A DNA stretch of 64,000 bases, from NCBI RefSeq assembly GCF_026240095.1, contig NZ_JAPIVG010000004.1, forward strand, positions 458,340 to 522,339, in the 5' to 3' direction. This stretch comes from Pedobacter sandarakinus (GTDB lineage: Bacteria > Bacteroidota > Bacteroidia > Sphingobacteriales > Sphingobacteriaceae). A model generated the notes under the pieces. The model did not search any database. It was given only the letters and a program-made list of their open reading frames with translations, and was not told where the DNA came from. Positions 47,991 to 56,566 of the stretch are shown here, piece after piece. Made by a program: the position numbers and the translations under genes. Every line of letters starts with the position of its first letter. Within the stretch, counting starts at the first letter, position 1.

Positions 47991-50087
47991 TTAATTCAAC
48001 TCTATCTTAACGCCTAAGCCTTTACCCACCTTGGTACCTGCCGCTATAGATTGGCTAATCACCTTTCCGGCACCAAAAACCTTCGTCTTTAAGCCAGCAT
48101 TTCCAAGTAAATAAAGTGCATCTTTAAGGCCCATTCCAGTTACATTCGGCATTACTCCTCTTCTTTCACTATTTTCCTGGAACACTTCCCCCGCACTGGT
48201 ATCTACAATATTATAATACTCAGATTTTGATGCGAAAAGTGGCTTAAAGCCAAATGCCCGATACACCTTTTGTGTAGCCTTACTTTGTCCTGCTTTTGTA
48301 GGCGGATTTCCAGTATTGCCAACTAGACGGGTAGGAACATCATCATACATCTGCATATCACTGGCATAAATCCGATCGGCAACTTCTCTAAATACGGGTC
48401 CGGAAACAAGCGCTCCGTAATAAGCCCCTTTAGGATCGTTAATTACAACAATCATAGAATATTTGGGCTTGTCGGCCGGGAAGTACCCAACAAAAGATGC
48501 CTGATACTGCTTATTCGCACGGTATCCTTTATTGGCATCAGCAACTTGTGCCGTACCTGTCTTTCCGGCAATTTTATATAACGGATTGTACACAATCTGT
48601 TTACCACTACCTTCTGTTACTACGCCTTCCAACATCTTCTTGATTTTACTTAAGGTTACATCACTACAGATTTTGTTGTTGATTACCCTTGCGCTAAATT
48701 GTTCTATGGGATTACCTAGTCGTCTTATTTCTTTCACAAAAATGGGAGAAACATATTTTCCATCGTTGGCAACGGCATTATAAAATGAGAGCATTTTCAA
48801 TGGAGTAAGCTGCATTTCGTAGCCATATGCCATTTGTGGCAAAGTCATTTTTCCCCAACTGGTATTCGATGGATTTTTAACTACAGGTTTGGCTTCTCCT
48901 GGAATTTGAAGACCCAATTTTTCATTCAGGTGCCAATCATATAGGTGATCTGTAAACTTTTTAGGGTTGGCGCCATACTTACTATTAATTAGGTAAGCAA
49001 TAGCTGCATTAGACGACTGTTCAAAAGCTTTCTTAACTGTTACCACGCCAATACTCCCATGTGAATCTTTGATCATGTGGCCAGGAATTTTATAGTTTCC
49101 TGTTGCTACAAGGGTATTGGTATCTACAAGCTCATCTTCTAAAAGGGCCATGTAAGATGCCAATTTAAATGTAGAGCCAGGATCCTGATTACCTGCAATG
49201 GCATAGTTGAATTTTTCTTTATACACGCCTTCTTCTACTTTCGAGAAGTTAGCTACAGCTCTGATTTCTCCAGTGGCTACCTCCATTACTATCACCGCTC
49301 CGTGGTCTGCTTTACTGGCAATCAACTGCTTCTCTAAAGCACTTTGAGCCAGATCTTGCATATTCACATCGATAGTAGATATAATATCAGCACCATCTTT
49401 CGGTGCTACCTCTGCTTCCTCGTTAACCGGAATGTAAACTCCTCCAGCTATGCGCTGCATTAATCTCTTGCCCGTTTCGCCGTTGATGTATTCTTTATAG
49501 GCGCCTTCTAGTCCTACCCCGTTTTCTACATTCTCGTTTTTATAACCAATGGTACGGGCAGCCAAAGCCTGAAATGGCAAAATTCGTTTATTCTGTTGCA
49601 CCGCAATTAAACCACCACTAAACTTACCCACGTTATAAAGCGGGAACGTACGGATGGTTTTCAAATCGGCGTAACCAACTTTCCGGTGGATTAATAAATA
49701 ACGTGCGCTATCTCTCCGACCTTTTCTTAAGTACCTGGCATAGTCTTTAGCAGATTTATCCTGAAATATCTGCGATAATTTAAAGCCTAATGAATCTACC
49801 TTTTCGTTGAAAACCTTATCTTCCGCAATACCTCCGGCAAACATATCCATACGTAACTCATACTCGGGCACGGAGGTAGCCAATAAGCTCCCATCATTAG
49901 AATATATGTTACCACGAGTGGCCTCCACGCTCACATAGCGTGTAGAAAGACTATCTGCCATTGCTTTCCACTTTTTCCCTTGTACAAACTGCACCTGACC
50001 AAGGCGCATAAGTACAGCGAAAGCAAAAAGCACAATTAAGCCAAATGCCAGATATACCCGAAGCAAGATGTTTGCTCTAATATTCAT
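47991..50087 (-). CDS. ftsI: division-specific penicillin-binding protein with PASTA domain
   Basis: The septal transpeptidase that cross-links peptidoglycan. The ATG at 50087 gives 698 residues with one N-terminal membrane segment, a dimerisation domain and the transpeptidase. Nucleophile Ser is in PGSTFKLAS, the SxN motif is SSNAAIAYL, and KTGTAQ completes the site. A C-terminal PASTA domain (RGVMPNVTGMGLKDALYLLG) is present, as in many Gram-positive and Bacteroidota homologs but not E. coli. It overlaps ftsL by 11 nt; a TTG at 50099 is the alternative start. Confidence 0.93.
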   Translation of the reverse strand: MNIRANILLRVYLAFGLIVLFAFAVLMRLGQVQFVQGKKWKAMADSLSTRYVSVEATRGNIYSNDGSLLATSVPEYELRMDMFAGGIAEDKVFNEKVDSLGFKLSQIFQDKSAKDYARYLRKGRRDSARYLLIHRKVGYADLKTIRTFPLYNVGKFSGGLIAVQQNKRILPFQALAARTIGYKNENVENGVGLEGAYKEYINGETGKRLMQRIAGGVYIPVNEEAEVAPKDGADIISTIDVNMQDLAQSALEKQLIASKADHGAVIVMEVATGEIRAVANFSKVEEGVYKEKFNYAIAGNQDPGSTFKLASYMALLEDELVDTNTLVATGNYKIPGHMIKDSHGSIGVVTVKKAFEQSSNAAIAYLINSKYGANPKKFTDHLYDWHLNEKLGLQIPGEAKPVVKNPSNTSWGKMTLPQMAYGYEMQLTPLKMLSFYNAVANDGKYVSPIFVKEIRRLGNPIEQFSARVINNKICSDVTLSKIKKMLEGVVTEGSGKQIVYNPLYKIAGKTGTAQVADANKGYRANKQYQASFVGYFPADKPKYSMIVVINDPKGAYYGALVSGPVFREVADRIYASDMQMYDDVPTRLVGNTGNPPTKAGQSKATQKVYRAFGFKPLFASKSEYYNIVDTSAGEVFQENSERRGVMPNVTGMGLKDALYLLGNAGLKTKVFGAGKVISQSIAAGTKVGKGLGVKIELN

Positions 50088-50499
50088 CGCTTTTAACAAT
50101 TATTTTTTTCGGTGGTTCAATGAGTTCTTTTATCCCTAGGGTATCAACTTTCTTAGCAACTTCCGTTAGTTTACTTTTAAACATCAGATCAGCTTTAAGC
50201 GATTTATATTCCCAACGTAGTTCTTTTACTTCTTTATTTAGCTTATCAATACGGCGCACATTATTTACTGCGAAGTGGCTATTAGCAATGTAAACCATTC
50301 CCAAAAAAGCCAAGAAACACAAAAAAGGCAAGGCATCCGTTGCCGCCTCTTTCGATACCAATCCATCATTAAACAGCTTGCTAATGAATGAATTGCTATC
50401 CATTTTTTCTTCAGCAGTACGTGGCTTTTTAGGCGTAGCCTTTAACTCTGGCTCAGGTCCAATTTCCTCTTCTTCTATATCCGGTCTAAACCTGTTCAT
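50077..50499 (-). CDS. FtsL-like divisome protein
   Basis: A 140-residue bitopic protein in the ftsL position. A charged cytoplasmic head (DIEEEEIGPEPELKATPKKP) precedes one membrane segment (about residues 60-78, FLCFLAFLGMVYIA). A short coiled coil follows (VRRIDKLNKEVKELRWEYKSLK). It should support FtsI/FtsW activity. It overlaps rsmH by 4 nt upstream and ftsI downstream. FtsL sequences diverge strongly, so the call rests on topology and context. Confidence 0.8.
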   Translation of the reverse strand: MNRFRPDIEEEEIGPEPELKATPKKPRTAEEKMDSNSFISKLFNDGLVSKEAATDALPFLCFLAFLGMVYIANSHFAVNNVRRIDKLNKEVKELRWEYKSLKADLMFKSKLTEVAKKVDTLGIKELIEPPKKIIVKSDEY

Positions 50500-51401
50500 A
50501 TCTTTTCTGCAATTCTTAACTTTGCACTCCGTGCCCTATTATTCTGCGCAATTTCCTCATCGCTTGCCATTATCGCTTTCCTTGTAACCAACTCGAATGG
50601 CTTTTGCTGGTTACCAAAAAAATCCTTTTCAACCTCACCCTGGAATTTACCTTTCGCCATGAAGTTTTTCACCGGACGATCCTCCAGCGAGTGGTAAGAC
50701 ATTACTACTAAACGGCCACCAATTTTTAGTACATCAGCAGCTTGCTGTAAAAAATCTTCTAAAACTTGGATTTCAGCATTCACTTCAATTCGTAGGGCCT
50801 GAAATACCTGCGCCAAATATTTATTTTCTTTTCCTTTCGGGATATAAGCAGCGATAGCAAACTTAAGGCTGTCAATATCAGTAAAGGGCTGCTCTAAACG
50901 GGCCGTAACAATGGCCCGAGCTAAAGATTTAGCATTTTTAACCTCACCATAAATCCCGAAGATTTTATGCAACTTATCTTCTGTGTAGGTATTCAGTACT
51001 TCGGCCGCAGTCAAATCCCTGTGCTGATCCATTCGCATATCCAGATCGCCATTTTTACGGATAGAGAATCCGCGTTGAGGCACATCAAACTGATGGGAAG
51101 AGACTCCCAAATCAGCTAAAATACCATCTACCTGACGAAAACCTTTCAGGCGTAAATTATTCTTCAGAAACCCGAAGTTTTGATCAATAAATACCAAACG
51201 TTTATCATCAGGAATGTTCGCCTGCGCATCTGGATCCTGGTCGAAAGCAACCAAAATGCCTTTTGGCCCTAAATGTTTTAAGATTTCTTTAGAATGACCA
51301 CCGCCACCAAAGGTAACGTCAACATACACGCCATCAGGCTTAATGGCAAGACCATCAATACAAGGTTGCAGCATTACCGGAACATGGTAATTATTCTCCA
51401 T
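50496..51401 (-). CDS. rsmH: 16S rRNA (cytosine-1402 N4)-methyltransferase
   Basis: Methylates C1402 of 16S rRNA in the P site. The 301 residues from the ATG at 51401 show YHVPVMLQPCIDGL, the SAM motif VDVTFGGGGHSKEIL, LADLGVSSHQFDVPQRGFS and VVMSYHSLEDRPVKNFM. It overlaps the 3' end of mraZ by 11 nt, the usual arrangement; an upstream GTG at 51422 is less likely. Confidence 0.96.
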   Translation of the reverse strand: MENNYHVPVMLQPCIDGLAIKPDGVYVDVTFGGGGHSKEILKHLGPKGILVAFDQDPDAQANIPDDKRLVFIDQNFGFLKNNLRLKGFRQVDGILADLGVSSHQFDVPQRGFSIRKNGDLDMRMDQHRDLTAAEVLNTYTEDKLHKIFGIYGEVKNAKSLARAIVTARLEQPFTDIDSLKFAIAAYIPKGKENKYLAQVFQALRIEVNAEIQVLEDFLQQAADVLKIGGRLVVMSYHSLEDRPVKNFMAKGKFQGEVEKDFFGNQQKPFELVTRKAIMASDEEIAQNNRARSAKLRIAEKI

Positions 51402-51858
51402 CAGCACCTCCCTTCTTGCCACCCATTACCTTTTGAGCCAAATTTGCAAAATTCGCTGGTACGTCGTCAAAAATATCTTCGTACGATTTTTTATCCCAAA
51501 CTTCAATTCTATCTAATTGACAAGCCAAAACGACATCAGCACCTATTCCAGCGTACTCTGACAAAGACTTTGGCAATAATACCCTGCCGGCAGCATCTAG
51601 CGAAAGCTCTGTAGCGCCCCGTGTAAACGCTCTTACAAATGCCCGATTTTCCTGATCGTAGATATTTAGCTTGGCTAAATCAGCAACTACAGCATCCCAA
51701 ACACTTCTAGGGTAAATAATCAGATTTTTTTCGAAACCACGATTGATGATAAGCCCCTCAACCTCCGCATTAGGCAATTGTTTCTTAAGCGCAGCAGGCA
51801 CCATAAGGCGGCCCTTTGCGTCAAGTTTACAATCAAATTCTCCTAAAAGTTGAGTCAT
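51391..51858 (-). CDS. mraZ: transcriptional regulator MraZ
   Basis: A ring-forming AbrB-fold regulator of the division cluster. The 155 residues hold two SpoVT/AbrB-like repeats: LLGEFDCKLDAKGRLMVPAAL and TELSLDAAGRVLLPKSLSEYAG. The Asp-x-x-x-x-Gly-Arg core recurs in both. It is the first gene of the cluster and is preceded by three 10-bp direct repeats (51902-51931) of the kind MraZ recognises, implying autoregulation. Confidence 0.95.
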   Translation of the reverse strand: MTQLLGEFDCKLDAKGRLMVPAALKKQLPNAEVEGLIINRGFEKNLIIYPRSVWDAVVADLAKLNIYDQENRAFVRAFTRGATELSLDAAGRVLLPKSLSEYAGIGADVVLACQLDRIEVWDKKSYEDIFDDVPANFANLAQKVMGGKKGGADGE

Positions 51859-51866
51859 AGTAGTGC

Positions 51867-51888
51867 TTACACTTTTTATCTAGTGTAA
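51867..51888. promoter_or_regulatory. inverted repeat in the mraZ leader
   Basis: TTACACT (51867-51873) and AGTGTAA (51882-51888) form perfect 7-bp arms with an 8-nt spacer, 9-30 nt before the mraZ ATG. It could be a leader hairpin masking initiation, or an operator. The heptamers resemble the arms of sites A-C, but with reversed order. Confidence 0.35.
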
Positions 51889-51901
51889 AAGTAAAGAGTT
51901 C

Positions 51902-51931
51902 TACCACTTTTTACCACTTTTTACCACAAAA
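51902..51931 (-). promoter_or_regulatory. three MraZ boxes
   Basis: Read along transcription, AAAAGTGGTA-type units repeat every 10 bp three times (51902-51911, 51912-51921, 51922-51931). Known MraZ sites are short G-rich repeats spaced about one helical turn, for example TGGGN repeats in E. coli and AAAGTG repeats in Mycoplasma. This fits that pattern. Confidence 0.75.
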
Positions 51932-52326
51932 AAGTTTTCCACATCTTTTTCGTGTAATTTTCTTCAGGTTATTGCAACCATCATAAGCCAAATTAATGCC
52001 CCCTACACGGATTAAGCATTGATTATAAAGCTATTAGATCCGATATAAAACTGGTGGGAAGATGATCCATAAACCATTGTGATATCGATCTCTGATCTGT
52101 CATATTGGGAAACCGAATTAGAAATGCCAAATCTAAAAGGTTTTAAATTCTAAAATTGAGAAAGCGACTCAATGTCCATTTATGCAGCAAAGCTAATTCG
52201 ATATGGCCACCTTTAAAAACCCATTTATTCACATCGTAATTTGAGAGGTTAAGGCGAATGTTAAATTTTGTTAACTATATATGGCTACTGGAATGCTTTA
52301 CATAGTTTAGCGCCTAATTGTTTTTA
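51932..52326. other. intergenic region between mraZ and bamD
   Basis: About 400 nt separating divergent clusters. Apart from the promoter elements at each end I see no gene, repeat or strong hairpin. Confidence 0.5.
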
Positions 52327-52356
52327 TTGATGTTATCGTATTATTAATTATCTTTG
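52327..52356 (+). promoter_or_regulatory. promoter of bamD, -7 box 4 nt before the start codon
   Basis: TTG (52327-52329), 19-nt spacer, TATCTTTG (52349-52356), then ATG at 52361. The spacing implies transcription starts at the ATG, giving a leaderless bamD message. Confidence 0.65.
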
Positions 52357-52360
52357 CAGA

Positions 52361-53308
52361 ATGTTTAAAGTTAAACACCTAATTGTCTTTATATTTATCG
52401 CCGCTTTAGGTATTGCGGGTTGTAAGAGTCGTTTCGAGAAATTGAGAGCGAGTAACGACGTTGCCAAAAAATACCAGGAGGCGCTTCGTTTATATAATAA
52501 GAGGGATTATAGTAAAGCATTGGTTCTTTTTGAAGATCTTTCTCAAAAGTACCGTGGACGTGCCGAAGCTGAAGATCTAAACTATTACTACGCTTATACA
52601 CTTTACAGGTTAGGCGATTACACTACGGCAAGATATCAATTTAAGAGTTTTGCAGATACTTACCCAGCGAGTAAAAATGCAGAGGAAGCAAGGTATATGA
52701 GCGCCTACTGCTACTACCAGGAATCCCCAGCATTTTCTTTGGATCAGGAAAACACTTACAAGGCAATTGATGCACTCCAGCTTTTTATAAATTTATATCC
52801 CACTAGCGATCGGGCTGCAGCTGCAGGAAAATACATTACTGATTTAAGGGGTAAATTAGAAGATAAAGCTTTTGAAAATGCCAAAATGTATTTAACAACC
52901 GGTCCGAGTAATGTAGACAACTACCGTGCTGCTGTTATTGCATTAAAAAATGCACAAAGGGACTATCCGGATATTAAATATGCTGAAGAGATGGATTTTT
53001 TAATGATTAAAGCACAGTATCTATATGCAAAAAATAGTTATGTAATTCGCCAGGAAGATCGTTACAATGAAGCTATTGCACTATATACCGAGTTCACTGA
53101 GAATCATCCGGAAAGCGCATTTACGAGAGAAGCTAAACAACTAAAGCAAGATGCTGAGGCTGGAATTGTAGCTACGAAACAAGAACTTGCATTGTACGCT
53201 GCTGATCAGGAAAAATACAGGCAAATGTTGATTAGAACAGGTAAGATTAAAGATACCGTTTCTGTGAAACCAATAGATGCTGATAACACAAATATTAAAA
53301 ATAATTAA
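52361..53308 (+). CDS. bamD: outer membrane assembly lipoprotein BamD
   Basis: A TPR lipoprotein that helps insert beta-barrel proteins into the outer membrane. The lipobox GIAGC puts the lipidated cysteine at residue 21. TPR-like helices follow (YQEALRLYNKRDYSKALVLFEDL; YAYTLYRLGDYTTARYQFKSF; AIDALQLFINLYP; EAIALYTEFTENHP). The 315-residue length includes a polar C-terminal tail. It heads an operon with rpoZ 3 nt downstream, then coaBC and the DUF4835 gene, an arrangement conserved in Bacteroidota. Confidence 0.93.
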   Translation: MFKVKHLIVFIFIAALGIAGCKSRFEKLRASNDVAKKYQEALRLYNKRDYSKALVLFEDLSQKYRGRAEAEDLNYYYAYTLYRLGDYTTARYQFKSFADTYPASKNAEEARYMSAYCYYQESPAFSLDQENTYKAIDALQLFINLYPTSDRAAAAGKYITDLRGKLEDKAFENAKMYLTTGPSNVDNYRAAVIALKNAQRDYPDIKYAEEMDFLMIKAQYLYAKNSYVIRQEDRYNEAIALYTEFTENHPESAFTREAKQLKQDAEAGIVATKQELALYAADQEKYRQMLIRTGKIKDTVSVKPIDADNTNIKNN

Positions 53309-53311
53309 TAC

Positions 53312-53638
53312 ATGAATACGAACAAACCTGCTGTACCAAATACTACAGTTACCAGAAACGTACACGATTTAGACAGAACAACTGATAATTTGTACGAATC
53401 TTTAGTTGTGATCGCAAAGAGAGCAAATCAAATTTCGAACAACGTTAAAGAAGAGCTTCACGGTAAATTAGCAGAATTTGCATCGAGCAACGACAATTTA
53501 GAGGAGATTTTCGAAAATCGTGAGCAGATTGAAATTAGCAAGCACTATGAGCGCATGCCTAAGCCTGTTTTAGTTGCCATGGATGAGTTTTTGAATGGTA
53601 AAGTTTACCATAGAAATCCATCTAAAGAACAAAAATAA
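53312..53638 (+). CDS. rpoZ: RNA polymerase omega subunit, Bacteroidota type
   Basis: A 108-residue omega/Rpb6-like subunit that stabilises RNA polymerase. NLYESLVVIAKRANQISNNVKEEL corresponds to the conserved helix that wraps the beta-prime C-terminus. KPVLVAMDEFLNGKVYHRNP is characteristic of the phylum's longer form. It lies 3 nt after bamD. The 79-nt gap to coaBC contains a small GC-rich inverted repeat (ACGCGTGGCGTTAGTG...CACGCTACGC). Confidence 0.85.
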   Translation: MNTNKPAVPNTTVTRNVHDLDRTTDNLYESLVVIAKRANQISNNVKEELHGKLAEFASSNDNLEEIFENREQIEISKHYERMPKPVLVAMDEFLNGKVYHRNPSKEQK

Positions 53639-53717
53639 TTAGCCTAACGCGTGGCGTTAGTGCAGAGCGTTTTTTATGCATACACGCTACGCTGCATCTA
53701 TAACTGCCTTTGCTTAA

Positions 53718-54914
53718 ATGCTTAAAAACAAAAATATAATCCTTGGCGTTTGCGGTAGCATTGCAGCTTATAAATCGGCTTTTTTAGTACGATTGCTGGT
53801 CAAAGCTGGTGCAAACGTTAAGGTTATCCTCACTCCTGATGGCGCAAACTTTATTACGCCACTCACCCTAGCTACGCTTTCTAAAAACCCCGTTTACACT
53901 CAATATTTCGAAGAAGAAACAGGGGTATGGAGTAACCATGTAGAGTTAGGCCTTTGGGCAGATTTAATTATCATTGCACCAATTAGCGCCAATACCCTCG
54001 CCAAGCTGGCCACTGGTATTTGCGACAACCTGCTAACCGCAGTATATCTATCTGCGAAGTGCCCTGTCTACGCTGCTCCGGCAATGGATTTAGACATGTG
54101 GAAACACGAAACTACGCAAACAAACATCAATAAAATTATCGCATACGGCAATACAATTATTCCACCAGGAAACGGAGAATTGGCGAGTGGACTGCACGGC
54201 GAAGGCAGAATGGCAGAGCCTGAAGAAATTGTATCGTTTCTCGAAAATGTACTTCAAAAATCGATGCCTTTATTTGGTAAAAAGGTAATCGTAACTGCGG
54301 GTCCAACTTACGAGGCTATCGATCCTGTGCGTTTCATAGGCAATCATTCATCTGGCAAAATGGGCTTCGCCCTCGCAGATGAACTGGTGCAATTGGGTGC
54401 CGATGTTACCCTAATTGCTGGTCCAACTGCGCAGCAAGCAACACAAAACCTTAACAGGATTGATGTGGTAAGTGCCCAAGATATGTACGAAGCCTGCATA
54501 GGTTTATTTTCTAAAGCAGATATTTGTGTAATGTGTGCTGCAGTTGCCGACTACCGACCAAAAGTAGTGGCCAACCAGAAAATAAAAAAACAACAGAGCA
54601 GCTTTCTACTAGAACTGGAGAAAACAACTGATATCCTGGCTACACTAGGCGCACAAAAAGCACAAAACCAGCTGCTGGTAGGTTTCGCCCTCGAAACAAA
54701 TGATGAAGAAAATTATGCCAAAGGAAAGCTACAACGAAAGAACCTCGACTTAGTAATACTTAATTCATTGAACGATAAAGGTGCTGGATTTAAATCAGAT
54801 ACCAATAAAATTACTATTTTTAACAAAGCATTTGAACGCACAGTGTTCGAAACCAAATCGAAGAAAGCTGTGGCTAAAGACATCTGCAATGCTATTTTAA
54901 AAGAAATGAAATGA
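53718..54914 (+). CDS. coaBC: bifunctional phosphopantothenoylcysteine decarboxylase/synthetase
   Basis: Makes 4'-phosphopantetheine from phosphopantothenate and cysteine in two steps of CoA synthesis. The N-terminal CoaC half has GVCGSIAAYKSAFLVRLL and the flavin/substrate stretch APAMDLDMWKHETTQ. The C-terminal CoaB half begins KKVIVTAGPTYEAIDPVRFIGNHSSGKMG. The 398 residues are standard. Its stop overlaps the next gene's start by 4 nt (ATGA). Confidence 0.96.
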   Translation: MLKNKNIILGVCGSIAAYKSAFLVRLLVKAGANVKVILTPDGANFITPLTLATLSKNPVYTQYFEEETGVWSNHVELGLWADLIIIAPISANTLAKLATGICDNLLTAVYLSAKCPVYAAPAMDLDMWKHETTQTNINKIIAYGNTIIPPGNGELASGLHGEGRMAEPEEIVSFLENVLQKSMPLFGKKVIVTAGPTYEAIDPVRFIGNHSSGKMGFALADELVQLGADVTLIAGPTAQQATQNLNRIDVVSAQDMYEACIGLFSKADICVMCAAVADYRPKVVANQKIKKQQSSFLLELEKTTDILATLGAQKAQNQLLVGFALETNDEENYAKGKLQRKNLDLVILNSLNDKGAGFKSDTNKITIFNKAFERTVFETKSKKAVAKDICNAILKEMK

Positions 54915-55798
54915 TGAAGAAAATCTTTTGTTTGTTAATTTTGTTGGGCTTAGGAAAGTTGCATGCGCAAGAACTAAATCCCCGAGTAACCCTACTGGCT
55001 CCGCAGGTTTCCAACATTAATAAACCTGCTTTAGATGCACTTCAAAAAACCATTAGAGATTTCTTAAGTAATAACAAGTTTACCAACGAAAGCTACAAGC
55101 CACAAGAACGCATTGAATGTAGCTTCATTATCACCATCAACTCCTGGGATGGGGGATCCAATTACGCGGCAGAAGCACAGATTCAAAGTAGCAGACCTGT
55201 TTTCAATAGCTCTTACAATAGCACCATGCTAAATTTGAGCGACAAAAATTTTGATTTCAACTACAATGATGGCGCTACGATAGATTTTTCCGATCAAAAT
55301 TTTATTTCCAACATCAGTGCCTTACTAACTTACTATGCCTATACCATTATTGGGATGGATAAAGACAGTTTTGGCAAAATGGGCGGAACACCTTACTATA
55401 AGAAGGCACAAAACATCATTAATTTGGCGCAGGCATCTGGCAATACCGGTTGGAAAGCCGCCGATGGGTTGCGTAATCGCTTCTGGTTCAACGAGAACGT
55501 ACTTAATCCAATATTCAGTGAGCTTAGAAATTTCATCTACAGCTATCACCTCAATGGTTTGGATCAGTTAACTGATGCCAATAAAGGTTTAACACAAATT
55601 GTAGCTGCCCTACCGGCTTTGGCACAAATGGACAAGCAAAAACTAGGCTCTATTTTCCCTAATGTTTACTTCGCATCTAAGGCCGAGGAAGTTACTAATG
55701 TACTTACCAAACTGAACCAGCAAGAGCGATTAAAAGCATACAATATGCTTGCAGAGATAGATCCTGCCAACATCGGCAAGTACGAAGGATTAAAGTAA
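54911..55798 (+). CDS. DUF4835 family exported protein
   Basis: A 295-residue protein with a clear signal peptide (KKIFCLLILLGLGKLHAQ, cut after residue 19). The body (NPRVTLLAPQVSNINKPALDALQKTI; GGSNYAAEAQIQSSRPVFNSSYN) matches the Bacteroidota DUF4835 family, which regularly sits between coaBC and recN. The function is not known; export and context suggest an envelope role. Translation is coupled to coaBC by a 4-nt overlap. In this genome recN has been separated from it by the BlaI/M56 module. Confidence 0.85.
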   Translation: MMKKIFCLLILLGLGKLHAQELNPRVTLLAPQVSNINKPALDALQKTIRDFLSNNKFTNESYKPQERIECSFIITINSWDGGSNYAAEAQIQSSRPVFNSSYNSTMLNLSDKNFDFNYNDGATIDFSDQNFISNISALLTYYAYTIIGMDKDSFGKMGGTPYYKKAQNIINLAQASGNTGWKAADGLRNRFWFNENVLNPIFSELRNFIYSYHLNGLDQLTDANKGLTQIVAALPALAQMDKQKLGSIFPNVYFASKAEEVTNVLTKLNQQERLKAYNMLAEIDPANIGKYEGLK

Positions 55799-56055
55799 TA
55801 AGCTGATCCCACAATTAACATTTCCAATTTATAGTAAAGCAATGCTTGTTTTCCAATCAGCGTAAGCCCTACTTTACGCTCATACGCCTGCAGGCCTTAG
55901 CCTCGGGGCCGGTATCCGCTGCAATTAGGTTTATCAATTCAGAAGATTTCTCAGCAGAAACACCCCCATCTTGCAACCGCTGCATAGGCAGCCTTAAAAT
56001 TAAAGTGTCTGTTAACCAGTAGATTAGTTAAATTTTCGTTAAGATATTTCATTAA

Positions 56056-56095
56056 TACGAATATCTTCGTACATTTGATTACGAAATATTTCGTA
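56056..56095. promoter_or_regulatory. twin operators and -7 box of the blaI promoter
   Basis: Two 16-bp palindromes, TACGAATATCTTCGTA (56056-56071) and TACGAAATATTTCGTA (56080-56095, perfect), start 24 bp apart. The -7 box TACATTTG (56070-56077) is placed between them. A repressor dimer on each would seal the promoter. The arms differ from the TACA/TGTA of classical BlaI/MecI sites. Confidence 0.75.
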
Positions 56096-56108
56096 CAACT
56101 TGTAACAT

Positions 56109-56480
56109 ATGAATAATAATAATATCAAACCAACAGAGGGAGAAATGGAAATTTTGCAGGTGCTATGGCAAAATGGACATGCAACAGTAAGAGAAGTACA
56201 CGAAACGCTAAATAAAAAAGATGCAGGCTACACTACCACCCTAAAATTAATGCAGATTATGCATGAAAAAGGTATGGTTGAGCGAGACACTAATCAGAAA
56301 ACGCATATCTACAGGGCAATTGTTAATCAGGATAAGACAGAAAAACAATTGGTTACCAAAATGATAGATAACGTATTTAACGGTTCGGCGGCGAGATTGG
56401 TGATGCAGGCACTAGGTAATCATCGAGCCAGTGCAGACGAAATAGACGAAATTAAGAAATACTTAGACAGCCTAAAGTAG
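56109..56480 (+). CDS. BlaI/MecI/CopY family repressor
   Basis: A 123-residue winged-helix repressor. PTEGEMEILQVLWQNGHATVREVHETLN and TTTLKLMQIMHEKGMVERD form the DNA-binding domain. The C-terminal helix (VMQALGNHRASADEIDEIKKYL) should dimerise. It is paired with an M56 metallopeptidase 86 nt downstream, as in beta-lactam sensing modules, where the peptidase triggers repressor cleavage. It begins 13 nt after its second operator, so autorepression is likely. No beta-lactamase gene is present nearby. Confidence 0.92.
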   Translation: MNNNNIKPTEGEMEILQVLWQNGHATVREVHETLNKKDAGYTTTLKLMQIMHEKGMVERDTNQKTHIYRAIVNQDKTEKQLVTKMIDNVFNGSAARLVMQALGNHRASADEIDEIKKYLDSLK

Positions 56481-56566
56481 TCCTTAGTTCTAAACTGGAA
56501 AGTACAGGGTTAAAATCTCTGAAAAATAATAAAATTAAAGCATTCGATAACAATTGAACCACCATT

